In this document: in pieces, positions 37,024 to 45,611 of the stretch
How positions within the stretch are numbered: position 1 is the stretch's first letter
Layout of the letters: every line of letters begins with the position of its first letter
Source of the DNA: Allomesorhizobium camelthorni
GTDB taxonomy: Bacteria; Pseudomonadota; Alphaproteobacteria; Rhizobiales; Rhizobiaceae
Length of the DNA stretch: 64,000 bases
Assembly (NCBI RefSeq): GCF_011045125.1
Contig: NZ_JAAKZF010000001.1
Span: 372,001 to 436,000, forward strand
Direction of reading: 5' to 3'
Program-made: the position numbers and the translations under genes
Notes under the pieces: generated by a model
What the model was told of the DNA's origin: nothing
Databases searched by the model: none
The model's input: the letters and a program-made list of their open reading frames with translations, nothing else

Positions 37024-38337
37024 TTAAAGGATGAATCGCGACAAATCTGTGTTCTTGGACAGGTCGCCGACGTTCTTCTGGACATAGTCGGCGTCGATCG
37101 TGATCTCCGAGCCGGAGCGGTCCGGTGCGTTGTAGGAGATGTCGTCGAGCACCCGCTCCATCACCGTCTGCAGGCGGCGCGCGCCGATATTCTCCAGGCT
37201 CGCATTGAGGTCGACCGCAATTCCGGCCAGGCTGTCGATAGCGTCCTCGGTAAAGTCCAGCTTCACGCCTTCCGTATCCATCAGGGCGACGTACTGCTTG
37301 ATCAGGCTTGCTTCCGGTTCGGTGAGAATGCGACGGAAATCGTCTTTTTCCAGCGCCCGCAACTCGACGCGGATGGGCAGCCGGCCCTGCAATTCCGGCA
37401 GAAGATCCGACGGCTTCGACACGTGGAAAGCGCCGGAGGCGATGAACAAGATATGGTCTGTCTTGATCGGCCCGTATTTGGTGGCGACCGTGGTGCCTTC
37501 GACCAGCGGCAGCAAATCGCGCTGCACACCTTCGCGGCTGACGCCGGCGCCCATGCCGCCGTCGCGCGCCGCGATCTTGTCGATCTCGTCGAGGAAGACG
37601 ATGCCGTCGTTCTGCGCCGACTGCAGCGCCAACTGCACGACCTGGTCCTGATCGAGAAGCTTGTCGGACTCGTCGTCGATCAGGTGGGAGTAGGACTCCT
37701 TCACCGTCGTCTTGCGGGTCTTGGTGCGCTGGCCGCCCATCGCCTTGTTGAGCATGTCGCTGATGTTCATGACGCCGATATTGGCTCCGGGCATGCCGGG
37801 TATCTCGAAGCTCGGCAGGCCGCCGGTTCCGGTATCGGCCACCTCGATCTCGATCTCCTTGTCGTCGAGCTCGCCGTCGCGCAGCTTCCTGCGGAAGCTG
37901 TCGCGGGTAGCCGGGCTCGCCGTCTTGCCAACCAGCGCTTCCAGCACGCGCTCCTCCGCATTGAGATGCGCCCGAGCCTTGACTTCCTCACGCATCTTTT
38001 CACGTACGAGGCCGATGGCGACCTCGACCAGATCGCGGATGATCTGCTCGACATCGCGCCCGACATAACCGACCTCGGTGAACTTGGTCGCCTCGACCTT
38101 GATGAAGGGCGCGCCCGCCAGCCGGGCGAGGCGGCGTGAAATCTCGGTCTTGCCGACGCCGGTGGGGCCGATCATCAGGATATTCTTCGGCATCACCTCT
38201 TCGCGCATCTCGCCTTCGAGCTGCTGCCGACGCCAGCGGTTGCGCAGCGCGATGGCGACCGCGCGCTTGGCGTCCTTCTGGCCGATAATGTAGCGGTCGA
38301 GCTCGGAAACGATTTCGCGGGGGGAAAATGTGGTCAT
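37024..38337 (-). CDS. hslU: ATP-dependent protease ATPase subunit HslU
   Basis: 437 aa. AAA+ unfoldase of the HslUV protease. Walker A is [10 protein letters not shown] (about 55-64), I-domain in the middle, Walker [12 protein letters not shown], and the C-terminal DLSRFIL that docks into HslV. Separated from hslV by three genes on the same strand. Confidence 0.97.
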   Translation of the reverse strand: MTTFSPREIVSELDRYIIGQKDAKRAVAIALRNRWRRQQLEGEMREEVMPKNILMIGPTGVGKTEISRRLARLAGAPFIKVEATKFTEVGYVGRDVEQIIRDLVEVAIGLVREKMREEVKARAHLNAEERVLEALVGKTASPATRDSFRRKLRDGELDDKEIEIEVADTGTGGLPSFEIPGMPGANIGVMNISDMLNKAMGGQRTKTRKTTVKESYSHLIDDESDKLLDQDQVVQLALQSAQNDGIVFLDEIDKIAARDGGMGAGVSREGVQRDLLPLVEGTTVATKYGPIKTDHILFIASGAFHVSKPSDLLPELQGRLPIRVELRALEKDDFRRILTEPEASLIKQYVALMDTEGVKLDFTEDAIDSLAGIAVDLNASLENIGARRLQTVMERVLDDISYNAPDRSGSEITIDADYVQKNVGDLSKNTDLSRFIL

Positions 38338-38358
38338 TGTAAATGCTCTTTGACTGAC

Positions 38359-39468
38359 TCAAGTCTGCAGGTGGCGCAGATGGGAACCGGGAAGCCGCAG
38401 TGCAATAGTCGGCGGCAGCATGCCAAGCAGCAAGCCTCGCAGGCGGCGCCAGCCGGCGCTTAGAACCAGCACGATTGCGCCGAGCATGAGGATGGTAAGC
38501 GGCACGACACCGTCGATAAGCCCGCTCGCGCCGACCAGCGAGGCGAAGGCAATGCCGGCATAGGACAGTCCGGAGACCAGCACGGCGCGCCGATCGACCA
38601 GGACCGCGACGACAGCAAGCACGGAGAACACGGCGAGGATGCCCCAGGCCGAAGCCGTGCTGGTCATTTCCGATTCCGGCGCAAAGCCGCGGATCAGGGG
38701 ATGCACGATCATCGGCGCCGCCAGAAGATGGAGCCAGAACGCGATGTCGGTGCGGCGTGTCACCCGCTGCGGGTCGCTCATGTCGAAGCGCATGGCGAGC
38801 GCGAACACGGCGAGACCGCAGATCAGCACGATATAGGTAGACGCATATTCGACGAAGTCCGGCGCCGCCGTGTAAAGCAGGCCAACGACGGCGCCGACAA
38901 GCGCCAGCATACCGGCTGCGATCGTAATCGGAACGCGAAAACGCCAGTAGTGCAACCCTGCGCCGGCCACCGTCACCAGCGCGGCGCCTGCGACCGCCAG
39001 CGGATCATCGAAGCGCAGTCGACCGAAGCCGAGGCCAGGGAGGAAACCCGCAGTCTGTTCGGTGAGGGTATCGAACGCATGATAGAACGCAAGGAATACC
39101 GCGGCGGTGTAGACGATCAGCAGGACGATGCTGGGCAGCGCCATGCGCCGCGCTCGGGTGAAGAATTCGGCCAGGCCCCACGCGGTCACTGCCAGAATGG
39201 CGGCTGTTCCGAAAAGGCTGAACGCCTCGTAGGCAAAATAGCTAAGGGCGCCAAGAAAGAGCGCGAGGCCGATCGTCACGAAGATATCGCCAAAGCCGCT
39301 GATGAAGCGCAGCTTCTCGTCGTCCTCCGGTTCCGATGCCGCGACCTGCACGACCTCCAGATCGCGAAGGCCCTGTGCCTGTTCGGCCGACAGCAGTCCC
39401 TGCGCTACGGCGGCCTGCAGGGTGTTTTCCGAGATGGCGCGGACGGGAATGTTCATTGCAACGGTCAT
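38359..39468 (-). CDS. Polytopic membrane protein (DUF2157-like)
   Basis: 369 aa. A soluble N-terminal segment of about 60 residues includes LLSAEQAQGLRDLEV, followed by about ten hydrophobic helices to residue 350. The layout resembles DUF2157 proteins, but I am not certain of the family. Lies between hslU and UPF0314 with a 4-bp gap to the latter. Function unknown. An internal ATG at 39456 is an alternative start. Confidence 0.72.
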   Translation of the reverse strand: MTVAMNIPVRAISENTLQAAVAQGLLSAEQAQGLRDLEVVQVAASEPEDDEKLRFISGFGDIFVTIGLALFLGALSYFAYEAFSLFGTAAILAVTAWGLAEFFTRARRMALPSIVLLIVYTAAVFLAFYHAFDTLTEQTAGFLPGLGFGRLRFDDPLAVAGAALVTVAGAGLHYWRFRVPITIAAGMLALVGAVVGLLYTAAPDFVEYASTYIVLICGLAVFALAMRFDMSDPQRVTRRTDIAFWLHLLAAPMIVHPLIRGFAPESEMTSTASAWGILAVFSVLAVVAVLVDRRAVLVSGLSYAGIAFASLVGASGLIDGVVPLTILMLGAIVLVLSAGWRRLRGLLLGMLPPTIALRLPGSHLRHLQT

Positions 39469-39472
39469 GGCG

Positions 39473-40078
39473 TCACACAGGCCCAGATTGCCACTGCTTG
39501 ATGAACTCGAATGGGTGCAGCAGCATGATCACGTTGAGGGTCAGGTTATCGCGGATGACGAGGCCCACGCCTATTTCGAAGGCGAGCGCGAGGGTCACGG
39601 TCAACCATATAGGGAGCCGCGCGGCCATGGCAAAGCCCAGCACCATCCACAGCGTGTCGGACACCGAGTTGATGACGCTGTCGCCGAAATAATCGAGCGA
39701 GATCGTCGAGTCGCGGTAGCGGTTGATGATGAAGTCGGTGTTTTCCAGAAGCTCCCAGCCAGCCTCGATCACCACGGCGAATGCCAGGCGGACGCCGACA
39801 TTGACGCGCGGCATGACCAGCCAGAGCAGCCAATAGAACAGGAAGCCGTGGATGATATGCGAGAACGTGTACCAGTCGGCGAGGTGCTGACTGTTCTCGC
39901 TGCTCAGCGCCTGGCCGTGCCAGAACTTGACCGTTCCGCATTCGCAGATCGGCGGCTGGCCCATAATGTAGAGCGCGATGCCCTGCGCGGCGATCAGCGC
40001 GGCGGCCACGAGTACCCCGGCCAGGAAAATGCGCCTGTGTCCCGCGGCTTGCGGATCTACCGCCTGCGTTACGGTCAT
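39473..40078 (-). CDS. UPF0314/DUF2585 family membrane protein
   Basis: 201 aa, about five helices. The family signature [20 protein letters not shown] (about 45-64) and [33 protein letters not shown] (about 108-127) are present. The family is restricted to alphaproteobacteria and has no assigned function. ATGA overlap with the GNAT gene upstream. Confidence 0.9.
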   Translation of the reverse strand: MTVTQAVDPQAAGHRRIFLAGVLVAAALIAAQGIALYIMGQPPICECGTVKFWHGQALSSENSQHLADWYTFSHIIHGFLFYWLLWLVMPRVNVGVRLAFAVVIEAGWELLENTDFIINRYRDSTISLDYFGDSVINSVSDTLWMVLGFAMAARLPIWLTVTLALAFEIGVGLVIRDNLTLNVIMLLHPFEFIKQWQSGPV

Positions 40079-40593
40079 GAAAATTCCCCCTCTTCATTGT
40101 CGCGCGCCATCATCAGCGCGGGACCATAGACCGATGTGCGCTTGTCGAAGGCCTTGAAGCCGGCCTTTTCGTAGGCTCGAATCGCCCGGAGATTTGCCGG
40201 GTCCGGATCGATTATCACGCGCGGCGTCCCCTCCGCGAAGAGTTCTTCGACGAATTGCCGCACGATCGCCGATCCGTGGCCGATGCCGACCAGATCCGGG
40301 ACGCCGATCGAAAGGTCGATGCCGAGCGTGCCGAAGGGCTGGTCCTGGTAGGGATGGTCGTCTTCCAGATGCGGGTCGTAGCTCTGGAGATAGCCGATCG
40401 GCCTGCCGTCGAGCTCGATGATCAGCGGTTCGACGGAGATGCTGTCGATATGCTCGCGGATCGACGCGATTTGTTCATCGGGATCGTCCCACCATTCCGC
40501 CACATGCGGTTCGGCGAGCCAGCCGGCGATCATCTCAAGATCGTCGGGCGTCACCGGCCGGAAGCTGTACCGGGGCTTCGACCTATGCGGCAT
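40075..40593 (-). CDS. GNAT family N-acetyltransferase
   Basis: 172 aa. Resembles the AAC(6')/siderophore-acetyltransferase-like GNATs: [20 protein letters not shown] start, then [18 protein letters not shown] (acetyl-CoA loop) and [17 protein letters not shown] (about 130-146). Substrate unknown; drug acetylation should not be assumed. Overlaps hslV by 11 bp and is the usual neighbour of hslV in rhizobia. Confidence 0.9.
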   Translation of the reverse strand: MPHRSKPRYSFRPVTPDDLEMIAGWLAEPHVAEWWDDPDEQIASIREHIDSISVEPLIIELDGRPIGYLQSYDPHLEDDHPYQDQPFGTLGIDLSIGVPDLVGIGHGSAIVRQFVEELFAEGTPRVIIDPDPANLRAIRAYEKAGFKAFDKRTSVYGPALMMARDNEEGEFS

Positions 40594-41131
40594 CGAGGGT
40601 TTCGATGACGAAATTGCTGTTGGTGTAGACGCAGATCTCCGACGCGATCAGCATCGCCCTGCGGGCGATCTCCTCGGCATCCTTTTCGGTGTCCAGCAGC
40701 GCGCGCGCGGCCGCCAGCGCGAAATTGCCGCCGGAGCCGATCGCCATGACGCCCTGTTCGGGCTCCAGCACGTCGCCGGTGCCGGTCAGCGCGAGAGAAA
40801 CATTCTTGTCGGCGACCAGCATCATCGCTTCGAGCCGCCGCAGATAGCGGTCGGTGCGCCAATCTTTGGCGAGTTCCACGCAGGCGCGCGTCAACTGGTC
40901 GGGATATTGCTCAAGCTTGGCCTCGAGGCGCTCGAGCAGGGTGAAGGCGTCGGCGGTCGCACCGGCGAAGCCGGCGATCACGTTGCCCTTGCCGAGGCGG
41001 CGCACCTTCTTGGCGTTGCCCTTCATGATGGTCTGGCCAAGGCTGACCTGGCCGTCGCCGGCGATAACGACTTTTCCGCCCTTGCGCACCGTGATGATGG
41101 TCGTGGCGTGCATGGTCAGTTCATTCGACAT
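40583..41131 (-). CDS. hslV: ATP-dependent protease peptidase subunit HslV
   Basis: 182 aa. Threonine peptidase of HslUV. The motif [20 protein letters not shown] places the catalytic Thr at residue 10 or so, meaning a short propeptide must be removed. Other hallmarks: [17 protein letters not shown] and [17 protein letters not shown] 41131 (MSNELT) chosen; ATG 41113 would leave only two residues before the Thr pair after Met removal. Confidence 0.95.
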   Translation of the reverse strand: MSNELTMHATTIITVRKGGKVVIAGDGQVSLGQTIMKGNAKKVRRLGKGNVIAGFAGATADAFTLLERLEAKLEQYPDQLTRACVELAKDWRTDRYLRRLEAMMLVADKNVSLALTGTGDVLEPEQGVMAIGSGGNFALAAARALLDTEKDAEEIARRAMLIASEICVYTNSNFVIETLDAA

Positions 41132-41293
41132 GTTTTGCTCCGATTTCGCGCGATTCCCATGAAGGCGAAGGGCGCGGTACGAGGGATGGTTGCGATCATA
41201 TGTATGCGACGCCCTGCCGAATGCAATCCGGGGTGTGCGGCACCGTGGCCTCCAGTCCCAGACCGGCAAAGCGGCGGTTGGGGAGAGGGCAAG

Positions 41294-41481
41294 GTGCGTC
41301 CTTCGAGGCTCGCTTCGCTCGCACCTCATCCTTCGACAGGCTCAGGATGAAGGAGGTTGGGCGCCGACCGTCAATCTTGAAGGTTTAGCCGAACACACGA
41401 TCCTCATCCTGAGGTGCGAGCCCCCGGGTCTTGCCTTTGGCAAGCCCGAGGACAGGCTCCGCGAGCCTCGAAGGACGCACT
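41294..41481. repeat. Inverted pair of rhizobial-type intergenic repeats
   Basis: GTGCGTCCTTCGAGGCTCGC at 41294-41313 recurs as its exact reverse complement at 41462-41481 (20 of 20). Inside lie further palindromic parts such as CTCATCC...CAGGATGA at 41335-41350. Elements of this look (CCTTCGAGGCTCGC with CTCAGGATGAGG) are widespread in Mesorhizobium-type genomes. Confidence 0.8.
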
Positions 41482-41967
41482 TCTCCCTTGCCACGCCCGC
41501 TCTCGCGTCTGGCCATTGAGGTAGTCGGGAAGACGGGCGGGCAGGAAAGCGCCGCACGAATTCGTAAACAAGAACAGGCACTCCCCATGCCCGCCCGCCA
41601 GGTGTCTGTCGCCACGGTCGACCGGTCACGCGCCCCGCTCCATGTTCTTTCCATGGACAATGGCGCGCGGATGATCCGCCTTCCCTCAACAAAGCATTGG
41701 CGCTTCGCTCCGGAATGCCGGCCCGTCGGACGCCCTCAGGCCCGTGGGAACCGAATCCACGGGGAGAGGTCACCGCCGCCCTACCGATCCCCGGTCCGGA
41801 ACCGGTTCCCGCAAGGGCGATGCCGAGGATTATGCGGGAAGGGCAGGATGTGTGAACAAATCCGGTGCGAAGATTCTTCCCGCCGGCTGTTATGCCATTG
41901 ATCCGCAACAGTTCTTTTTGCGAACGAGCCGAAATGGGGATGGATTCTATCCACAGTTGGGTGGCAG

Positions 41968-42022
41968 CGCCCCCTCCACCGCCTTCGGCGGTCCCCCTCC
42001 CCCGTAAACGGGGGAGGATCAA
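41968..42022 (-). repeat. 55-bp intergenic palindromic repeat, copy A
   Basis: Reverse complement of the unit at 50263-50317 with one mismatch in 55. It contains two hairpins: CCTCCCCCGT/ACGGGGGAGG with a 2-nt loop, and ACCGCC-TTC-GGCGGT. It lies 20 bp beyond the cupin stop codon and may end that transcript. Confidence 0.88.
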
Positions 42023-42042
42023 CGGCGTCGTGGAGGTTCCCC

Positions 42043-42456
42043 TCAAGCGGCCGGCGGCACCAGTCGGAAATCGGGCAGTTCGCGCAGCGCCAGTTCCGGG
42101 CCCGCCGGCGAATAGACGACGAAAAGCTGCATCAGCCCGTCGCCGGTGTTCGTCGTCGAATGGAAGCGGCTTTCGGGCACATAGATCGTGCAGCCGGGCC
42201 CGACCTTCCGCACTACCGGATTGCCCTCTTCGTCCTCGACCATCTGCTCGCCGGTTCCGGAAATCACGAAGATGATCTCCTCCGCGCCCGGATGGTTGTG
42301 CCGGGCATGGCCCTGGCCCTTCTGCAGATCGACCACGCCGCCGGAGAACCGCGCCGCACCATTGACCTCCGGCGCCACCGTCAGCGCCAGCCTGCCCCAG
42401 TCGAAGGCGAAGGTGTCGACCTCTTTCGGATAGACGAAATTCCGTTCCCTGGTCAT
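42043..42456 (-). CDS. Cupin-domain protein
   Basis: 137 aa, single beta-barrel. Cupin motif 1 is [21 protein letters not shown] with metal-type His and Glu ligands (about 52-70); motif 2 is [13 protein letters not shown]. Small cupins of this type act as sugar-phosphate or dioxygenase-like metal enzymes or binding proteins; no specific reaction can be assigned. ATGA overlap with the TIM-barrel gene upstream makes it the third gene of a catabolic-looking operon. Confidence 0.88.
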   Translation of the reverse strand: MTRERNFVYPKEVDTFAFDWGRLALTVAPEVNGAARFSGGVVDLQKGQGHARHNHPGAEEIIFVISGTGEQMVEDEEGNPVVRKVGPGCTIYVPESRFHSTTNTGDGLMQLFVVYSPAGPELALRELPDFRLVPPAA

Positions 42457-43316
42457 GCGGCTCCTCCCCTGTTTTCCGTCGGCGCCCCGAGCGCCAGCCC
42501 CTTGAATGTCTCGGTCTGACTGCGAATGGCGGTTTCGGCAGGCAGCCGCTCCATCGAGCTCGCGCCATAAAAACCGTGGCATCCGGTGCAGCGGTCGAGA
42601 ATGTATTTTGCATCGCCGGGCATGGAAATCGGCCCGCCATGGCAGAGCACGAAGACGTCCTTGCGCACCGAGCGCGCCGCCTCGGCAATCGCATCGATTT
42701 CCGTGACGCAGTCGTCGAGCGACTTGGCCGAGGTTGCTCCGATCGTGCCTCCCGTCGTGACGCCCATATGCGCAACGATAACATCGGCGCCGGCGCGGGT
42801 CATGGCGCGGGCCTCTTCCGGGTTGAACACGTATGGCGTGGTCAGCAGATCGAGCTTGTGCGCCTCCGCGATCATGTCGACCTCGAGCGAAAAACCCATG
42901 CCGGTTTCCTCGAAGCTTTGCCGCATGGAGCCGTCGAACAGGCCGATGGTGGGAAAATTCTGCACGCCGGAAAAGCCCATCGCCTTCAGCTCGGCCAGCA
43001 GCAGCGGCATGATGACGAACGGATCGGTGCCGTTGACGCCGGCCAGCACCGGCGTGTGCTTCACCACCGGCAGCACCTCGTAGGCCATCTCCTTGACGAT
43101 CTCGTTGGCGTTGCCATAGGCGAGCAGCCCGGCGGCCGAGCCGCGGCCCGCCATGCGGTAGCGGCCGGAATTGTAGATGATGATGAGGTCGATGCCGCCC
43201 GCTTCCTCAGCCTTGGCCGAGATGCCGGTGCCGGCGCCGCCGCCGACGATCGGCTGGCCGCGATCCACCATGGCGCGGAATTTTTCGAGAATTTGCTGGC
43301 GGGGAATTGCGGGCAT
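42453..43316 (-). CDS. Phosphoenolpyruvate-hydrolase-like TIM-barrel protein (Tm-1 C-terminal domain type)
   Basis: 287 aa. A (beta/alpha)8 protein of the PEP_hydrolase/TIM-barrel signal-transduction family: [20 protein letters not shown] (about 21-40), [38 protein letters not shown], and [15 protein letters not shown]. In plant and fungal Tm-1 proteins this domain is fused behind the ATP-binding domain encoded next door; here they are separate genes 8 bp apart. PEP hydrolysis activity is not established for this family member. Confidence 0.9.
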   Translation of the reverse strand: MPAIPRQQILEKFRAMVDRGQPIVGGGAGTGISAKAEEAGGIDLIIIYNSGRYRMAGRGSAAGLLAYGNANEIVKEMAYEVLPVVKHTPVLAGVNGTDPFVIMPLLLAELKAMGFSGVQNFPTIGLFDGSMRQSFEETGMGFSLEVDMIAEAHKLDLLTTPYVFNPEEARAMTRAGADVIVAHMGVTTGGTIGATSAKSLDDCVTEIDAIAEAARSVRKDVFVLCHGGPISMPGDAKYILDRCTGCHGFYGASSMERLPAETAIRSQTETFKGLALGAPTENRGGAA

Positions 43317-43324
43317 TCAGGCTC

Positions 43325-44521
43325 TCATTGTCTGGCGATTTCACGGAACGCCGCGACAGCGGCCTCGGCGAATTGCGGGTCGTTGATGTGGAGAGGCAGC
43401 CGCTCGATCCGGCGCTGCGGCGCCTGCGTGACGGCAGCTTCGATTGCGGTGAAAATCTCTTCGTCGGCCTCCGGATCGAAGAAGGCGCCGCCTTCAATGT
43501 CGAGCGCCGAAACGCCCTTTTCGGGGATGAGAAAGCGCACCGGTCCTTCGCAGGCGTTGAGCTTGCGGCCGATCCAGGCGCCGATCTCCCGGCATTCCTC
43601 GGCGGTCGTGCGCATCAGCGTGACGTTGGGGTTGTGCTGGTAAAGCAGCCGCGCCTGCCACGGCGCCGGTACGGTTTCGGGCGCCCAGAAATTGACCATG
43701 TCGAGTGCTCCCGTCGAGCCGACGTAGGGGATTTTCGTTCGCGCAATCGCGTCGAGCCGGTCCTCGCCGGCGGGCAGCACGCCGCCGAACAGGAGGTCGC
43801 AGATCTCCGTCGTGGTGATGTCGATGACGCCCGCGAGCATGCCGGAATCGGCAAGTTTTTCCATCGTCCGCCCGCCGGTTCCGGTGGCGTGGAAGACGAG
43901 GCAGTCGTAGTCGGGGCGCAGCGCCTCGCTGATCGCCGTCACGCAGGGCGTGGTGACGCCGAACATGGTCAGGCCGAGCGCCGGCTTGCCGGCCATGACG
44001 GGCGGCGGATTGGCCGCCATCGCGACGATCGCCTGCGCCGCATTGTGCAAAATGGCGCGGCTGATGCGGTTGAGCCCGGCCATATCGGTGATCGACGGCA
44101 CCATGATGATGTCGGAGACGCCGACATAAGGGGCGACGTCGCCGGAGGCGAGCGTCGAGACCATGAGCTTGGGCAGGCCGAGCGGCAGTTCGCGCATGCC
44201 GGCGGTCACGATCGAGGTGCCGCCGCCGCCGCCGATGCCGATGATGCCGCTTATGTCGTCGCGGGTTTTTATGAAGCCGGCGAAGGCGGCCGCCATCGCC
44301 GCGACGGCTCGGCCGCGATCACCCGATGAGAGATCGGATTTGATGTTGTCGGGAGCGCCGGCCACCACTTCGGCGGCGGAGATATCCGCGGGCCGCGCGG
44401 GCGTCGTGATGCCGATGTCGACCCGCAGCGGCATTCCGCCCGCAGCCGCTATCGCGGCTGTCAGGTAGTCGAGCTCTTCGCCCTTGGTGTCGGCCGTGCC
44501 GACGACGTAAATGCGCTTCAC
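43325..44521 (-). CDS. Tm-1-like ATP-binding domain protein (UPF0261)
   Basis: 398 aa from GTG 44521, with GGAGGAG just upstream. UPF0261 features: KRIYVVGTADTKGEELDYL start (about 2-20), the glycine-rich GIIGIGGGGGTSIVTAGMR (about 94-112), and VFHATGTGGRTMEKL. Related to the N-terminal ATP-binding domain of the tomato Tm-1 resistance protein, which inhibits tobamovirus replication; bacterial relatives are metabolic proteins of unknown reaction. First gene of the leftward operon, divergent from tetR. Confidence 0.92.
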   Translation of the reverse strand: MKRIYVVGTADTKGEELDYLTAAIAAAGGMPLRVDIGITTPARPADISAAEVVAGAPDNIKSDLSSGDRGRAVAAMAAAFAGFIKTRDDISGIIGIGGGGGTSIVTAGMRELPLGLPKLMVSTLASGDVAPYVGVSDIIMVPSITDMAGLNRISRAILHNAAQAIVAMAANPPPVMAGKPALGLTMFGVTTPCVTAISEALRPDYDCLVFHATGTGGRTMEKLADSGMLAGVIDITTTEICDLLFGGVLPAGEDRLDAIARTKIPYVGSTGALDMVNFWAPETVPAPWQARLLYQHNPNVTLMRTTAEECREIGAWIGRKLNACEGPVRFLIPEKGVSALDIEGGAFFDPEADEEIFTAIEAAVTQAPQRRIERLPLHINDPQFAEAAVAAFREIARQ

Positions 44522-44584
44522 CGCGCTCCTCCGAGGCTCGTCCCGCCGCGTCGCCTGCGCCCAAAAATGAGCGTTGCAATTTTT

Positions 44585-44619
44585 TGAGACGCGCGTATCG
44601 TATTGATATGGATGTCTCA
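44585..44619. promoter_or_regulatory. Possible TetR-family operator, TGAGAC/GTCTCA arms
   Basis: TGAGAC (44585-44590) and GTCTCA (44614-44619) form a 6-bp inverted repeat across the divergent promoter and tetR start. The 23-bp gap is wide, so this is tentative. Confidence 0.25.
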
Positions 44620-45252
44620 CGTCAACAATCGACAAGCGCTGTGGATGAGGCAGAGCGCGGGCCAAAGGCGCGGACGCGCCGGCTGATGCTGGAGACCGCG
44701 ACGCGCCTGATGCAGGGCGGTGCGACGCCGTCGGTCAGCGAGGCCGCCGAGGCGGCGGGCGTATCGCGAGCGACGGCCTATCGTTATTTTCCCAGCCAGG
44801 CCGCCCTGGTGCAGGCGGTCGTCGACGAGGGTCTCGGGCCTATCCTGACCTGGAGTTCGGAAAAGACCGATCCGGCGGAGCGGGTGGCCGATCTCATCGC
44901 CACTTCGCTGCCGCGCATCGAGGAATTCGAAGCCACCTTCAAGGCGGCGCTCAAGCTCTCGCTCGAACAGTGGGCAAAGCGACAGGCAGGGACACTGGGC
45001 GCGGAGCCGCAATTCACGCGCGGCCACCGCGTCGATCTGTTGCGCGATGCGCTGGCGCCGCTGCGCGGCTCGCTGCCGCCCAAACAAGTCGATCGCCTGG
45101 CGCAGGCGCTTTCACTGGTTTTCGGCGTTGAAGTCCTGATCGTTCTGAAGGACATTTGGGGTCTGGATGGCGAGCAAACGCGCGCGGTGGCCCAATGGGC
45201 GGCGGCGACGCTGGTGCGGGGAGCCGCAGGAGAACATGGGAGAGAGCATTAG
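44608..45252 (+). CDS. TetR/AcrR family transcriptional regulator
   Basis: 214 aa from ATG 44608. N-terminal helix-turn-helix VSEAAEAAGVSRATAYRYFP (about 44-63) preceded by a charged arm; C-terminal ligand domain. It sits between the leftward Tm-1-like operon and the rightward ABC operon, so it may control either. A stretch of FKAALKLSLEQWAKRQAG in the ligand domain is not diagnostic. Confidence 0.92.
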   Translation: MDVSRQQSTSAVDEAERGPKARTRRLMLETATRLMQGGATPSVSEAAEAAGVSRATAYRYFPSQAALVQAVVDEGLGPILTWSSEKTDPAERVADLIATSLPRIEEFEATFKAALKLSLEQWAKRQAGTLGAEPQFTRGHRVDLLRDALAPLRGSLPPKQVDRLAQALSLVFGVEVLIVLKDIWGLDGEQTRAVAQWAAATLVRGAAGEHGREH

Positions 45253-45267
45253 GCGCTGGCCAAGGAA

Positions 45268-45301
45268 CTGGTTCTACCAGATTGGGCCAGTTGCCAATCT
45301 G
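45268..45301. promoter_or_regulatory. Operator 1: CTGGTTCTACCAG plus overlapping CAGATTGG/CCAATCTG repeat
   Basis: The core TGGT-TCT-ACCA (45269-45279) fits the TNGTNNNACNA consensus of FadR-type GntR regulators. It runs into a second perfect 8-bp inverted repeat. It lies 340 bp upstream of the binding-protein gene. Confidence 0.5.
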
Positions 45302-45445
45302 ACATCCGCGGCCGGGCCCGTCAGCCTGGCGGAGTTTGCGGTGGCTTTGAAGCATAAACGAGTGACAATGAAGCCAAATCGAACCGAAAACTGCTTTCCG
45401 GCCGGCTCAACCACCGGAAGAAACAGCTTGACGACCGCTTTCGAT

Positions 45446-45462
45446 TGGTAATACCAGATTGG
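45446..45462. promoter_or_regulatory. Operator 2: TGGTAATACCAGATTGG
   Basis: Identical to the first site at 15 of 17 positions, including the flanking GATTGG, and 177 bp downstream of it. Two matching sites make chance unlikely and allow looping. Confidence 0.5.
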
Positions 45463-45611
45463 AAGGAGGAGCTTGTCGGGTGTAAGCCCTAAATCGGTTC
45501 AAGAGGATGGCCTGGGAGGGTCTGAACCGCAAGCAGCGTTAAGGAGAACTACCAGGCCGGTGCGAAAAACCGGCTTGCCAACGATAGAGTGCACACAGGG
45601 AGGAACTTGTA

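Larger units (their letters stand above)
41132..42042. other. Non-coding block of 0.9 kb between hslV and the cupin gene
   Basis: No convincing gene, RNA or remnant is recognised on either strand. It contains two repeat families (41294-41481 and 41968-42022), many short hairpins, and unremarkable sequence between. In many rhizobia his genes lie upstream of hslV; none are here, so the block may mark a rearrangement. Confidence 0.6.
45253..45611 (+). promoter_or_regulatory. Regulatory region and leader of the carbohydrate ABC operon
   Basis: A 359-bp gene-free region. It holds two TGGT-N3-ACCA operator-like sites (45269 and 45446, each followed by GATTGG), an 8-bp inverted repeat CAGATTGG/CCAATCTG (45278-45301), a leader inverted repeat CGGTTCA/TGAACCG (45495-45529) and a small hairpin GCCGG/CCGGC (45556-45574). 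GGGAGGA precedes the binding-protein ATG. No small gene is convincing. Confidence 0.6.

Noticed and set aside
40075-40593. Aminoglycoside-resistance acetyltransferase
   Set aside because: Similar fold, but a conserved hslV neighbour in rhizobia; no basis for calling drug resistance.
41520-41960. Possible decayed gene in the hslV/cupin gap
   Set aside because: No frame on either strand shows family motifs or a coherent protein across frameshifts.
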